Part shown: piece after piece, positions 40,934 through 50,041 of the stretch
Position numbering within the stretch: position 1 is the stretch's first letter
Layout: every line of letters begins with the position of its first letter
Origin: JBHFEI01 sp041928815
Lineage (GTDB): Bacteria > Pseudomonadota > Alphaproteobacteria > Rhizobiales > Rhizobiaceae
Length of the DNA stretch: 64,000 nucleotides
Assembly (NCBI RefSeq): GCF_041928815.1
Contig: NZ_JBHFEI010000014.1
Coordinates: 15,729 to 79,728, forward strand
Reading direction: 5' to 3'
The notes under the pieces: generated by a model
What the model saw: the letters and a program-made list of their open reading frames with translations, nothing else
What the model was told of the DNA's origin: nothing
Databases searched by the model: none
Program-made: the position numbers and the translations under genes

Positions 40934-41661
40934 TGCGCGGGCCGGCGGCCTTTGGGCCGCGACGCGTCGATGCCCCTCGGGCACGATCTTCTGGGCGGCC
41001 GGACGGCCCCGTCCGGCGGGGCACTGCGCTCTTGCGCCGCTCAGCCGTCCTCGCCGTGCTGCTGCTGGCGCCGTTTCCCGGCGCGGCCGAGGACGGTCCG
41101 GCGCAGTCCAAGACCGGCGCCCAGGCCGGTGCGGGCTGCTTCGCCGGCGCGGCGCGGTTGTCCGGAGAGGAGGTCGGCGCCTTCCTCGCGGCGCCTCCGG
41201 CGCTTCTCTCCGGGCATCCCGACGGCGGCATCCTGCTTTCGGCCCGGGTCCGGGCCCTCGCCGGCTCGGACCGGCGCACGGTCGATCCGCTCCTCGGCCT
41301 CGTGCAGGGCGCCACGCCGGCCCAGGCCGCGGCGATCGGCGCGGGTTTCGCCCGGGCCGCGCGCGCCTGCGTGGCGGCGGATCCGCGCTATGCGGCGGCG
41401 CTTCAGGAGAAGGTCGCCGGCCTCGGCGATCCTGCCGTCGACACCGCCTTCGAGGCCGCCGCCGGCGAGGTGCGGACGGGGTCTGTCGATGCGCCGGCGG
41501 CGGCGGTCGGCGACGGCACTGTCGCGGCCGCGCCGATTGCCGGTGGCGGCGCGCTCGGCGGCGGTGCTGCGGCGCCGGTCGCGTCTCCGTCATCGGCCGG
41601 TTTTTCGGTCGGAGGCGGGGGCGGCAGCTATGCCGAAAACGAAAAGGTCAGTCCGAACTGA
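40933..41661 (+). CDS. Uncharacterised secreted protein in the polysaccharide cluster
   Basis: A 242-residue protein I do not recognise. A basic N-terminus (about 35 residues), then a hydrophobic signal-like stretch SAVLAVLLLAPFPGAAEDG; an alanine-rich, helical middle (about 75-170) with two cysteines that may pair (GAGCFAGAARL and RACVAADPR), and a low-complexity Gly/Ala tail with SVGGGGGSYAENEKVSPN at the end. TGATG overlap with the Wza-like gene, and 18 bp before the Wzc-like gene, so it probably acts with the export machinery in the periplasm. Confidence 0.8.
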   Translation: MRGPAAFGPRRVDAPRARSSGRPDGPVRRGTALLRRSAVLAVLLLAPFPGAAEDGPAQSKTGAQAGAGCFAGAARLSGEEVGAFLAAPPALLSGHPDGGILLSARVRALAGSDRRTVDPLLGLVQGATPAQAAAIGAGFARAARACVAADPRYAAALQEKVAGLGDPAVDTAFEAAAGEVRTGSVDAPAAAVGDGTVAAAPIAGGGALGGGAAAPVASPSSAGFSVGGGGGSYAENEKVSPN

Positions 41662-41679
41662 CGGTGGGAGGGTGAAGGA

Positions 41680-43947
41680 ATGCTGCAGAGGCAGGGCCGC
41701 CCCGGCGGCCTCTATGCCGGGGAGGACGAGGCGGCGGCCGGGGGCGCTCCGGTCGATCTCGACCGGCTGCTCTCGGCCGCGCGCCGGCAGTGGCGGGTGG
41801 CGGCGGCCGGACCGCTGGTCGGCCTCTTCCTCGGCATCCTCTATCTCCTGACGGCGGTCCCGCTCTATACCGCGCGCACGAGCCTGCTGATCGACCGGGA
41901 AAACCGCGCGGTCGCCGACAGGCTCTCGGCGCTCGGCGGCGCCGTCGACGACGAGGCGACGGTGCTGAGCCAGGTGGAACTCCTGCGATCCGAGACGATC
42001 TGCCTTGCGGTCGTCGACAGGCTCGGGCTTGCCGACGACCCCGCCTTCGCCACGCCGGACGGCGCGCTTGCGGCCATCGCCGCCGCCTCGTTGCGCGCGG
42101 CCTCAGCCCTTCTCTCCGGCGATGCGGGTCCGCGGTCCCCGCAAGACCGGCGCCAGGCGGCGGCCACGCGGCTCAGCGACGACATGGCGGTCAGCCGCGT
42201 CGGGCGAAGCTACGTGCTCGAGATCGGCTACACCTCGTCCTCGCCCGCCCTTTCCGGCCGGATCGCCCGCGCGATCGCCGAGGCCTATCTCGCCGACAAG
42301 CTTTCCTCGAAATACGAGGCGACGCGGCGCGCCGGCGACTGGCTGCAGCAGCGCATCGGCGCGCTCCGGCAGAGATCGCTCGAGACGGATCTCGCCGTCC
42401 AGAGGTTCCGCACCACGCACGGGCTCGTCGCCAGCGGCGGCACGCTCGTCACCGACCAGCAGCTGACCGAGCTCAACAGCGCCCTGATCGTCGCCCAGGC
42501 CGACACCGCCAGGGCCGAGGCGAACCTGACGCGCATCCGCGACATCGTCGGACGGGGAGAGACGGACGCGATCGTCACCGACGTGCTCGACAGCGCCATC
42601 TCGAACACGCTGCGGGAGAAATATCTCGACGCTTCCAAGCGCGAGGCCGAGATCGCCGGCCGTCTCGGGCCGGACCATGCGCAGGCGGCGCGCCTGCGCG
42701 GCGAGATGCGTGAATACCGCCGACTGATGTCGGAGGAGCTCGGCCGCATCGCCGAAAGCTACCGCAGCGACCTCGACGTCGCGCGCACGCGCGCGCTGAG
42801 CCTCAAGGAGAGCGTGGCCGAGGCGAGCGGCATCAGCGCGTCCGCCAACGAGACGCAGGTGCAGCTGCGCGAGCTGGAGCGCGAGGCGGAGACCTACCGC
42901 AACCTCTACCAGACCTTCCTGCAGCGCTACCAGGAGGCGGTGCACGAGCAGTCCTTCCCGGTAACGGAGGCGCGGATCATCTCGCGCGCCTCCGATCCGG
43001 AGCGCGCCAGCCATCCGCGAAAGCCGCTCGTGCTCGCCCTGTCCCTCCTCCTCGGCGCCGGCGCCGGCGCCGGCTTCGGCGCCTTCCGCGAGATGCGCGA
43101 CCGCGCCTTCCGCACCGGCGAACAGGTCCGCGCCCTTCTCGGCCAGGAGTGTCTCGGCATCCTGCCGCGGATCCGGGACGGCGAGGAAGCGACCGGCGCC
43201 GGGAATGGCCATCCGCGGGCGCTGCGCAAGGCGCGGGCGATCGCCAATCACGTCGTCGACCACCCGCTGTCGGCCTTCGCCGAGACCCTGCGCAGCGCCA
43301 GGCTCGCCGCCGACCTCGGGCTGCCGGGCAGGCCGTCGCGGGTCATCGGCGTCGTCTCGGTGCTGCCGGGCGAGGGAAAAACGACGGTCGCGATCAATTT
43401 CGCCGAACTCCTGGCGAGCGAGGGGGCGAAGGCCGTGCTCGTCGATGCGGACCTGCGCAATCCGGGCGCGACGCGGGCGATGGCGCGCCACGCGCAGGCG
43501 GGCCTCCTCGAGGCGCTGAGGGACGGGCGGCCGGTGCGCGACCTGCTGATGGTCAACCGCCACACGAAGCTCGCCTTCCTGCCGGCCGTCATCGCCACGC
43601 CGGAGCCGCATTCGGCCGAACTCCTCGCCTCGGCGGCGATGGCCGGCCTGCTGGCGGCGGCGGCGCGCACCTTCGATTACGTCGTGCTCGACCTCCCGCC
43701 GCTGCTGCCCGTCGTCGACGCCCGCGCGATCGCGGCGCGCATCGACGGCTTCATCCTGGTGGTGGAATGGGGCAGGACGGCGCGCAAGGCCGTGCACGAC
43801 ACGCTGGCGGCGGAACCGCGGATCGCGGACAAATGCCTCGGCGTCGTCCTCAACAAGGTCGACGGCCGCAGGATGGCGCTCTACCGGGACTATGGCGCGC
43901 CCGAATATCATCAGCACCTTTATGAGGGCGACGCCGATGGGCGCTGA
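41680..43947 (+). CDS. Wzc/ExoP-type polysaccharide co-polymerase with tyrosine-kinase domain
   Basis: A 755-residue inner-membrane protein. Wzz-like N-terminal part with a membrane helix AAAGPLVGLFLGILYLLTAV; long coiled-coil periplasmic region (about 200-430) with a GNVR-like segment near ARIISRASDPERASHPRKP; second helix LVLALSLLLGAGAGAGFGAF; cytoplasmic kinase with Walker A LPGEGKTTVAINF, Walker A' VLVDADLRNP and Walker B VVLDLPP. The C-terminus has a small tyrosine cluster, YRDYGAPEYHQHLY, likely autophosphorylated. It sets chain length together with the Wza-like channel. Confidence 0.93.
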   Translation: MLQRQGRPGGLYAGEDEAAAGGAPVDLDRLLSAARRQWRVAAAGPLVGLFLGILYLLTAVPLYTARTSLLIDRENRAVADRLSALGGAVDDEATVLSQVELLRSETICLAVVDRLGLADDPAFATPDGALAAIAAASLRAASALLSGDAGPRSPQDRRQAAATRLSDDMAVSRVGRSYVLEIGYTSSSPALSGRIARAIAEAYLADKLSSKYEATRRAGDWLQQRIGALRQRSLETDLAVQRFRTTHGLVASGGTLVTDQQLTELNSALIVAQADTARAEANLTRIRDIVGRGETDAIVTDVLDSAISNTLREKYLDASKREAEIAGRLGPDHAQAARLRGEMREYRRLMSEELGRIAESYRSDLDVARTRALSLKESVAEASGISASANETQVQLRELEREAETYRNLYQTFLQRYQEAVHEQSFPVTEARIISRASDPERASHPRKPLVLALSLLLGAGAGAGFGAFREMRDRAFRTGEQVRALLGQECLGILPRIRDGEEATGAGNGHPRALRKARAIANHVVDHPLSAFAETLRSARLAADLGLPGRPSRVIGVVSVLPGEGKTTVAINFAELLASEGAKAVLVDADLRNPGATRAMARHAQAGLLEALRDGRPVRDLLMVNRHTKLAFLPAVIATPEPHSAELLASAAMAGLLAAAARTFDYVVLDLPPLLPVVDARAIAARIDGFILVVEWGRTARKAVHDTLAAEPRIADKCLGVVLNKVDGRRMALYRDYGAPEYHQHLYEGDADGR

Positions 43948-43995
43948 GCGCGGCGGGCGGGCGGCGTTGAGGTCCGGACGCAGGCGCGGCCCGCG

Positions 43996-44018
43996 GCGCC
44001 GCGTTTCCTGCGCGGCGC
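43996..44018. terminator. Hairpin between convergent Wzc-like and diguanylate cyclase genes
   Basis: Perfect 8-bp arms GCGCCGCG/CGCGGCGC around TTTCCTG, 48 bp past the kinase stop and touching the stop codon of the minus-strand gene. It could serve both directions; no T-run on either side is strong. Confidence 0.45.
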
Positions 44019-45202
44019 TATCCGTCGCGGCTGAGGCGGATGCGCAGTGCCGCGGGGCGTTCCGGCTGCTGGCCGTCGATGACGACGCGGTTGCGGCCGT
44101 TCGCCTTGGCGGCGTAGAGCGCCCGGTCGGCCCTGAGGATGGCGTCGTGGATGGAATGGTCGCCGGAGCGCAGGGCGCTGACGCCGAAGCTCGCGGTCAC
44201 CTGCCAGTCGATCCCGGCCTCGCTCCAGCCCTGCGCACCGATGGCGAGCCGGAGGCCGTTGGCGCGCGCGCCGGCCTCGGCATCGCTATGGCCGGGGAGG
44301 AGGACGACGAATTCCTCGCCGCCGAAGCGGGCGATCGGCATGCCGGGCGCAAGGCCCGCCGTCAGCACCGCGCCGATGCCGAGGATCACCCTGTCACCGG
44401 CCGCATGGCCGAAGCGGTCGTTGATCCGCTTGAAATGGTCGATGTCGCAGATCAGCACCGCTCCCGCTTGCCGGCCGTCGGCCGGCAGTCCGTCGATGGC
44501 GGCCTCGAAGCCGCGGCGGTTGAGGAGGCCGGTCAGCGGATCGCGCTCGGCTGCGTCGCGGTAGCGCCCGACCACGTCGAGCGCCTCGGCGGCAAGGGCG
44601 GTGACGGCGAAGAGCAGGCCGAGGATCGCGGCGCTCGCCTGCATGTAGAAGGCATAGCCCGACGAGGCGAAGCCGTCGAGGCTCTCCGGCGCCTGGACGG
44701 CGACGAGCAGGATGTTGCGGACGACCGTGTCGAGGACGACCACGCCCGCCAGGCCGACCAAGGCGAGGTCGACCGGCCGGCGCGCGACCTTGAGGCTGGA
44801 GGCGACGGCATGGCCGAGCAGGAGGGCGCTGGCGATGTCGTGCAGGACGAGCTCGGCCGACATGCTGCGCCACAGCACCACGGCGGCGGCCACCACGCCA
44901 TAGGCGAGGCCGGCGAAGACAAGCCTCGGCACCGTGCGCCTCGGACGGCCGAAGCGCGTCAGAAGCGCCTGGCTGAAGAAAAGCATCGCGACCAGCAGCA
45001 GCCCGTCGGCGATCAGCGCCTGCGCGACGACCGGCAGCACCTCGCGCGTCATCGGCACGGAGAAGCCGCCGGCGGCGGCAAGGTAGCCGCCGCCCCAGAC
45101 CCGCGCGGCGGGCGAGGCCTGGCGGGCCGCCAGCAGGAAGATCGTGCCGAAGGTCAGCATGATGACCGGCAGAAGAAAGGCGAAATTGTCGTCTGCGGCC
45201 AT
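44018..45202 (-). CDS. Membrane-bound diguanylate cyclase (GGDEF domain)
   Basis: A 394-residue enzyme that makes c-di-GMP from GTP. The N-terminal half (about 1-215) has several hydrophobic helices (FAFLLPVIMLTFGTIFLL, LVFAGLAYGVVAAAVVLW) forming a membrane sensor. The GGDEF domain (about 230-385) has RDPLTGLLNRRGFE, DIDHFKRINDRFGH and the active site RFGGEEF, so it should be catalytic. No RxxD inhibitory site precedes it. It is oriented against the polysaccharide genes, between the Wzc-like gene and gmd, which suggests local c-di-GMP control of polysaccharide output. Confidence 0.93.
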   Translation of the reverse strand: MAADDNFAFLLPVIMLTFGTIFLLAARQASPAARVWGGGYLAAAGGFSVPMTREVLPVVAQALIADGLLLVAMLFFSQALLTRFGRPRRTVPRLVFAGLAYGVVAAAVVLWRSMSAELVLHDIASALLLGHAVASSLKVARRPVDLALVGLAGVVVLDTVVRNILLVAVQAPESLDGFASSGYAFYMQASAAILGLLFAVTALAAEALDVVGRYRDAAERDPLTGLLNRRGFEAAIDGLPADGRQAGAVLICDIDHFKRINDRFGHAAGDRVILGIGAVLTAGLAPGMPIARFGGEEFVVLLPGHSDAEAGARANGLRLAIGAQGWSEAGIDWQVTASFGVSALRSGDHSIHDAILRADRALYAAKANGRNRVVIDGQQPERPAALRIRLSRDG

Positions 45203-45299
45203 GGAGCGCCCCGTGCGCGCCGGACGGGCGCGACCGCGGGCGAGACTAGGCGGGGGATCTTAAGAAAATCCTGTCGGCGGCGGGCAGCTTTGGCCATGG

Positions 45300-45324
45300 C
45301 CCCGGCGGCGCGAGCCCGCCGGGG
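45300..45324. other. GC hairpin in the divergent gap 45203-45461
   Basis: Perfect 9-bp arms CCCCGGCGG/CCGCCGGGG around a 7-base loop. The 259-bp gap must contain the promoters of the diguanylate cyclase (minus) and gmd (plus), but no convincing promoter was found and no small gene is supported. Confidence 0.35.
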
Positions 45325-45461
45325 GGCGGCGCCGCAGGGCCTGCGTGTCCTCGTTTGCCGTCACGGGTGCCGGTCCGGCCATGCCGGCCGGAGGACGGAC
45401 GGAAGAACGGGGACGTCGCATGCCGTGGTGGTCGTGAAGGCGGGTTCAAAAGGGGGTGTGC

Positions 45462-46565
45462 ATGGCATCGCGGGTCAAGGCCAAGGAAAAGGTCGCGCTC
45501 GTCACCGGCGTGACCGGACAGGACGGCGCCTATCTCTCCGAACTGCTCATCGGCAAGGGATATACGGTTCACGGCGTCAAGCGGCGTTCGTCGAGCTTCA
45601 ACACCGATCGCGTCGATCATCTCTACGAGGATCCCCATGTCGCGGATCCGCGGTTCATCCTGCATTTCGGCGACCTGACCGACGCGAGCAACCTGATCCG
45701 CATCGTCAAGGAGACCGAGCCCGACGAGATCTACAATCTCGCCGCGCAGAGCCATGTGCAGGTGTCGTTCGAGACGCCCGAATACACCGCAAATGCCGAC
45801 GGCACCGGGACGCTGCGGCTGCTGGAGGCGATCCGCCTGCTGGACCTGACGCGGAAGACGCGCTTCTACCAGGCCTCGACCTCGGAACTCTTCGGCAGGG
45901 CGCGGGAGGTGCCGCAGAGCGAGACCACGCCCTTTTATCCGCGCAGCCCCTATGCGGCGGCGAAGCTCTACGCCTACTGGATCACGGTCAACTACCGCGA
46001 GGCCTACGGCCTGCACGCGTCCAACGGCATCCTCTTCAACCATGAGAGCCCGATGCGCGGCGAGACCTTCGTCACCCGCAAGATCACGCGCGCCGCGGCC
46101 GCCATCCGCCTCGGGCTGCAGGACAGGCTCTATCTCGGCAATCTCGATGCCCGGCGCGACTGGGGCCATGCGCGCGACTATGTGCGCGGCATGTGGCTGA
46201 TGCTGCAGCAGGAGACGCCGGACGACTATGTGCTCGCCACCGGCGAGGCCCACAGCGTGCGCGCCTTCGTCGAAAAGGCCTTCGCCAAGGCCGGCATGCC
46301 GGTCGAGTGGCGCGGCGAAGGGGTCGGGGAGCGCGGCTTCGACGCCGGTTCGGGGCGATGCGTCGTCGCGGTCGATCCGCGCTATTTCCGCCCGGCCGAG
46401 GTCGACCTGCTGGTCGGCGATGCGCAGAAGGCGCGGGCGCGGCTCGGCTGGCGTCCCGAGACCGACCTCGACCAGCTCGTCACGGAGATGGTGCGCAGCG
46501 ACCTGACGGCACTGTCGCCGGGCGCGCCGGCCGGCGCGGCGCTGAGGAGCGTCGCCCATGGCTGA
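45462..46565 (+). CDS. gmd: GDP-mannose 4,6-dehydratase
   Basis: A 367-residue enzyme for the first step of GDP-L-fucose synthesis, GDP-mannose to GDP-4-keto-6-deoxymannose. NADP loop TGVTGQDGAYL at the N-terminus; catalytic STSELFG (Thr/Glu) and SPYAAAKLYAYW (Tyr/Lys); GNLDARRDWGHARDYV and FNHESPMRGETFVTRK are near-invariant in the family. Start ATG 45462 with GGGGG six bases upstream. Overlaps the next gene by 8 bp. Length and motifs match Gmd well. Confidence 0.97.
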   Translation: MASRVKAKEKVALVTGVTGQDGAYLSELLIGKGYTVHGVKRRSSSFNTDRVDHLYEDPHVADPRFILHFGDLTDASNLIRIVKETEPDEIYNLAAQSHVQVSFETPEYTANADGTGTLRLLEAIRLLDLTRKTRFYQASTSELFGRAREVPQSETTPFYPRSPYAAAKLYAYWITVNYREAYGLHASNGILFNHESPMRGETFVTRKITRAAAAIRLGLQDRLYLGNLDARRDWGHARDYVRGMWLMLQQETPDDYVLATGEAHSVRAFVEKAFAKAGMPVEWRGEGVGERGFDAGSGRCVVAVDPRYFRPAEVDLLVGDAQKARARLGWRPETDLDQLVTEMVRSDLTALSPGAPAGAALRSVAHG

Positions 46566-47523
46566 GCCGCTCTTCGACCTCGCCGGCCGCCGGGTCTATG
46601 TCGCCGGCCATCGCGGCATGGTCGGCGCCGCCCTCGTCCGGCGGCTCGCCACGGAGGGCTGCGCCATCCTGACGGCGGCGCGCGCCGAGCTCGACCTGAC
46701 GCAGCCCGCCCAGGTGGAGGCCTGGTTCGCCCGGATGCGGCCGGAGGCGGTGTTCGTCGCTGCCGCCAGGGTCGGCGGCATCCTCGAAAACGACACGCGG
46801 CCGGCCGACTTCCTCCACGACAACCTGCTGATCCAGGCGAACCTCCTCAAGGCCGCCCACGAAAGCGGCGTCGGCAAGCTGCTGTTCCTCGGCTCGTCCT
46901 GCATCTATCCCCGCCTCGCGCCGCAGCCGATCGTCGAGGAGGCCCTGCTCACCGGACCGCTGGAGCCGACGAACGAGGCCTATGCGGTGGCGAAGATCGC
47001 CGGCATCAAGCTGTGCCAGGCCTATCGCCGCCAGCATGGCGCCGATTTCATCGCCGCCATGCCCGCCAATCTCTACGGGCCCGGCGACACTTTCGACCTC
47101 GCCTCGGGCCATGTCCTGCCGGCGCTGATCCGCAAGGCCGAGGAGGCGCGGCGAAGCGGCGCGGCGGACCTCGTCATCTGGGGCACGGGCACGCCGCGCC
47201 GCGAATTCCTCCATGTCGACGATTGCGCCGATGCCTGCGTCCACCTGATGAAGGTCTATTCCGGCGCAGGCCCCGTCAATGTCGGCTCCGGCGAGGAGAT
47301 CGCCATCCTCGATCTCGCCCGGCTCGTCGCCCGGCTCGTCGGCTTCGAAGGCCGGATCGTCCGCGACCTCACGCGCCCGGACGGCACGCCGCGCAAGCTG
47401 ATGAACAGCGACAGGCTGCGCGCCACCGGCTGGGCGCCGCGGATCGGCCTCGAAGAAGGGATTGCCGAGGTCTGCCGTGCCTGGTGCGCCGCAGCCGAGG
47501 GCGGGCGGGGTGCCGCCGCATGA
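46558..47523 (+). CDS. fcl: GDP-L-fucose synthase
   Basis: A 321-residue epimerase/reductase that completes GDP-L-fucose. NADP loop AGHRGMVGAAL; SSCIYP with the catalytic serine/cysteine region; YAVAKIAGIKLC with catalytic Tyr and Lys; NLYGPGDTFD. Start ATG 46558 with GAGGAG. Downstream of gmd, so the polysaccharide should contain fucose. ATGA overlap with the following glycosyltransferase gene. Confidence 0.96.
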   Translation: MAEPLFDLAGRRVYVAGHRGMVGAALVRRLATEGCAILTAARAELDLTQPAQVEAWFARMRPEAVFVAAARVGGILENDTRPADFLHDNLLIQANLLKAAHESGVGKLLFLGSSCIYPRLAPQPIVEEALLTGPLEPTNEAYAVAKIAGIKLCQAYRRQHGADFIAAMPANLYGPGDTFDLASGHVLPALIRKAEEARRSGAADLVIWGTGTPRREFLHVDDCADACVHLMKVYSGAGPVNVGSGEEIAILDLARLVARLVGFEGRIVRDLTRPDGTPRKLMNSDRLRATGWAPRIGLEEGIAEVCRAWCAAAEGGRGAAA

Positions 47524-48782
47524 CGCAGCTCTCCCCCGCCCTCTGGCGCGCCGAGGCCGGCACGAAGGCGGTGCGGCCGGCCCGGCTTCTGATCTATGCT
47601 ATGAACCATACGCCGGAGATCGCCGGCGTCGGGCGCTATACCGGCGAGATCGCCGCCCATTTCGCCGCCGAGGGCATGGAAGTGACCGTCGTCACCACGC
47701 CGCCGCACTATCCCGCCTGGACGGTCTCGCCCGGCTTTGCCAACCGCTACGGGTCGAGCGTCGAGAACGGCATCCGCGTGCTGCGCTGTCCCCTTCTCCT
47801 GCGCCGGCCGATGCGCGGCCTCCGGCGGCTGCTCGCGCCGCTGTCCTTCGCGCTGACCTCCGCCCCGGTCGTCGTCTGGCAGATCCTGCGGCGGCGGCCG
47901 GCGGTCGTCTTCTGCGTCGAGCCGACGCTGCTCGCCGCACCGGTCGCCGCCCTTGCCGCAGCCCTTGTCGGCGCGCGCCGGGTGCTGCATGTCCAGGACC
48001 TGGAGGTCGACGCCGCCTTTGCCGTCGGCCACCTCGCCCCGGCCGGCGCGCTGAGGCGGCTTGCCGCCGCCTTCGAGCGCGTCACGCTGCGCCTGTTCGA
48101 CCGGGTCGTGACCATCTCGAACCGGATGGCCTCAAGGCTCGAGGCGAAGGGCGTGGCGCGCGCGCGGCTGTCGGTGGTGCGCAACTGGGTCGACCTCTCC
48201 GAGATCCATCCGCTTGCGCCGGCCGGCACCTGCCGGGCCGAGCTCGGCTTCCGCGACACCGATTTCGTCGTGCTCTATTCCGGCACGATCGGCGCCAAGC
48301 AGGGGCTGGACGTGCTGCTGAAGGCCGCGGCGCTTCTGCGCGAGGACCGCGACATCCATGTGGTGATCGCCGGCGAAGGGCCGGAAAAGGCCGCCCTGCA
48401 GGCCCGCTGCGGCGCGGATGTCCGGCTGCGCTTCCTGCCCTTCCAGCCGCAGTCTCGGCTGAACGCCTTCCTCAACATGGCCGATCTGCACGTCCTGCCG
48501 CAGGAGCGGGGGGCGGCCGACCTCGTCCTGCCGTCGAAGCTCGGCGGCATGCTGGCGACCGGCAAGCCGGTGCTGGTCACGGCCGATCCGGGCACCGAAC
48601 TTGCCGACTTCCTCGGCGACGCCGCGCTGATCACGCCGCCCGGCGATGCGGAGCGGCTGGCGCAGGCGATCCGCGCGCTGCGTGCCGAGGGTCCCTCCTC
48701 TCCCGAGGCCCGCCGCCGCAAGGCGCTGCTGCTCGGGCGCGCCGAGGGTCTCGGCGGCCTCGCGCGGGCGGTGGCCGGTTGA
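47520..48782 (+). CDS. Glycosyltransferase, WcaI-like (GT4)
   Basis: A 420-residue GT-B glycosyltransferase. N-terminal YAMNHTPEIAGVGRYTGE resembles WcaI of colanic acid synthesis; HVQDLEVDAAF; donor domain LYSGTIGAKQGLD and HVLPQERGAADLVLPSKLGGMLATGKPV. No signal; a hydrophobic middle, VAALAAALVGARRVL, may contact the membrane. It follows the GDP-fucose genes and so could transfer fucose, but that is only by position. Confidence 0.9.
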   Translation: MTQLSPALWRAEAGTKAVRPARLLIYAMNHTPEIAGVGRYTGEIAAHFAAEGMEVTVVTTPPHYPAWTVSPGFANRYGSSVENGIRVLRCPLLLRRPMRGLRRLLAPLSFALTSAPVVVWQILRRRPAVVFCVEPTLLAAPVAALAAALVGARRVLHVQDLEVDAAFAVGHLAPAGALRRLAAAFERVTLRLFDRVVTISNRMASRLEAKGVARARLSVVRNWVDLSEIHPLAPAGTCRAELGFRDTDFVVLYSGTIGAKQGLDVLLKAAALLREDRDIHVVIAGEGPEKAALQARCGADVRLRFLPFQPQSRLNAFLNMADLHVLPQERGAADLVLPSKLGGMLATGKPVLVTADPGTELADFLGDAALITPPGDAERLAQAIRALRAEGPSSPEARRRKALLLGRAEGLGGLARAVAG

Positions 48783-50041
48783 GGACGGCGGCACAGGGCC
48801 TGCCGCCCCGCGCCCCGGCCGGGACGCTCAATGTCCTGTTGCTCGTCGCCGGCTTCGGCCTCGGCCAGGGATCGGTCTTCCTCGTCCAAACCTTTTTGCT
48901 CGCCGCCGGCCGGCTCGATCTGATCGCCCTTTTCGGCCTCCACCTCTCGCTGGCGACGCTCGCCGTCCTCGTCATCGAGGCCGGATCGCTGACCGTCCTC
49001 GCCCGCCATGTGGCGGAGGGACGCGCGCGCGGTGCCGACCTCTGGCGCCTCTACTGGGAGACCTGCCTCGTCCGCGGCATCGTCGCCTCAGGCGTGCTGC
49101 TCGCGGTCGCGGGCGTCCTTGCCTTTCGCGGCGTTCACGGCTTCTCGGTTGCCTACGCGGTCTTCGCCGCGCCCGCCTCAGCGGCCGCAGCCCTCAGTGC
49201 CGCCGGCCTTCTCGACGGGCTGCGGCTCAGCGGCGTCAGCGGCCTTGCGGCGTCGGCCGCCGCGATCGCCTCGGCGCTGGCGCTGCCGCTCGCGCGCGAC
49301 CTACCGCCGGCGTCGGCGGGCGCCGTGCTCGGTGCGGCCTTCACGCTCGGCCATGCCCTTGCGCTGGCGATCCAGTCCGCGGCGCTTCGCCGGGCGGGGT
49401 TTGCGCCGCGCCTTGCGCGGCCGACGCGCGCGGGCATGGTTCGCGCCGGCCGGGACGGCATCGCCATGCTCGGCGTGACCCTGCCGGGCCAGGTCTTCTT
49501 CCGCGCGCAACTGCTGATGAGCGCCGCCTTTCTCGGCACTGACGCGACGGCCCTCTTTCTGTATGTGACGCAGATCGTCGCCGGTCTCGTTCAGCTCCTC
49601 GGTTTCGCCCGCCGCGTCGCCTTTCCGGGCCTTGTCGCGCAGCTCGCCGATCCTGCCGGCGGTCGTGTGGCAACCCTGCTTGCCAGCCAGGCGAAGGCGA
49701 CGGCCGCCGCGCTTGCCATGGTCCTGGTGCTCGTCACCGCCGGCCTCGCCCTGCCGGCGACCGGCCATGGACTGGCCGGGGCCGGGCCGCCGCTGGCGCT
49801 CTTCGCCATCCTCGTCCTGTCCAGCCATCTCGCCCTTGCGGCCGGTCAGGGACTGATGGCGCTCGGCCGCTATCCGGACGCCGCCGCAACGACGCTGCTG
49901 GCCGTCGCCGCCGGCCTGGCGCTCAGCCTGCTTTTGTCGCCGCGCCTCGGCCTCGCCGGTTTCGCGCTCGCCAACCTCGCGCAGGACGCGATCGCCCTCG
50001 CCCTCGCCGTCCGGTTCCTTCGCGAAAGGTCCCCAAGGTGA
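48779..50041 (+). CDS. Polysaccharide flippase-like membrane protein (Wzx/MATE-like)
   Basis: A 420-residue protein with about twelve hydrophobic segments spread evenly (VLLLVAGFGLGQGSVFLVQT, ILVLSSHLALAAGQGLMALG, LAGFALANLAQDAIALALAV), the pattern of lipid-linked oligosaccharide flippases. No catalytic motif seen. Start is TTG at 48779, overlapping the previous stop as TTGA; no better start fits. It ends with GTGA overlap into the acyltransferase gene. Placed among polymerase and transferase genes, which supports the Wzx role. Confidence 0.82.
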   Translation: MRTAAQGLPPRAPAGTLNVLLLVAGFGLGQGSVFLVQTFLLAAGRLDLIALFGLHLSLATLAVLVIEAGSLTVLARHVAEGRARGADLWRLYWETCLVRGIVASGVLLAVAGVLAFRGVHGFSVAYAVFAAPASAAAALSAAGLLDGLRLSGVSGLAASAAAIASALALPLARDLPPASAGAVLGAAFTLGHALALAIQSAALRRAGFAPRLARPTRAGMVRAGRDGIAMLGVTLPGQVFFRAQLLMSAAFLGTDATALFLYVTQIVAGLVQLLGFARRVAFPGLVAQLADPAGGRVATLLASQAKATAAALAMVLVLVTAGLALPATGHGLAGAGPPLALFAILVLSSHLALAAGQGLMALGRYPDAAATTLLAVAAGLALSLLLSPRLGLAGFALANLAQDAIALALAVRFLRERSPR

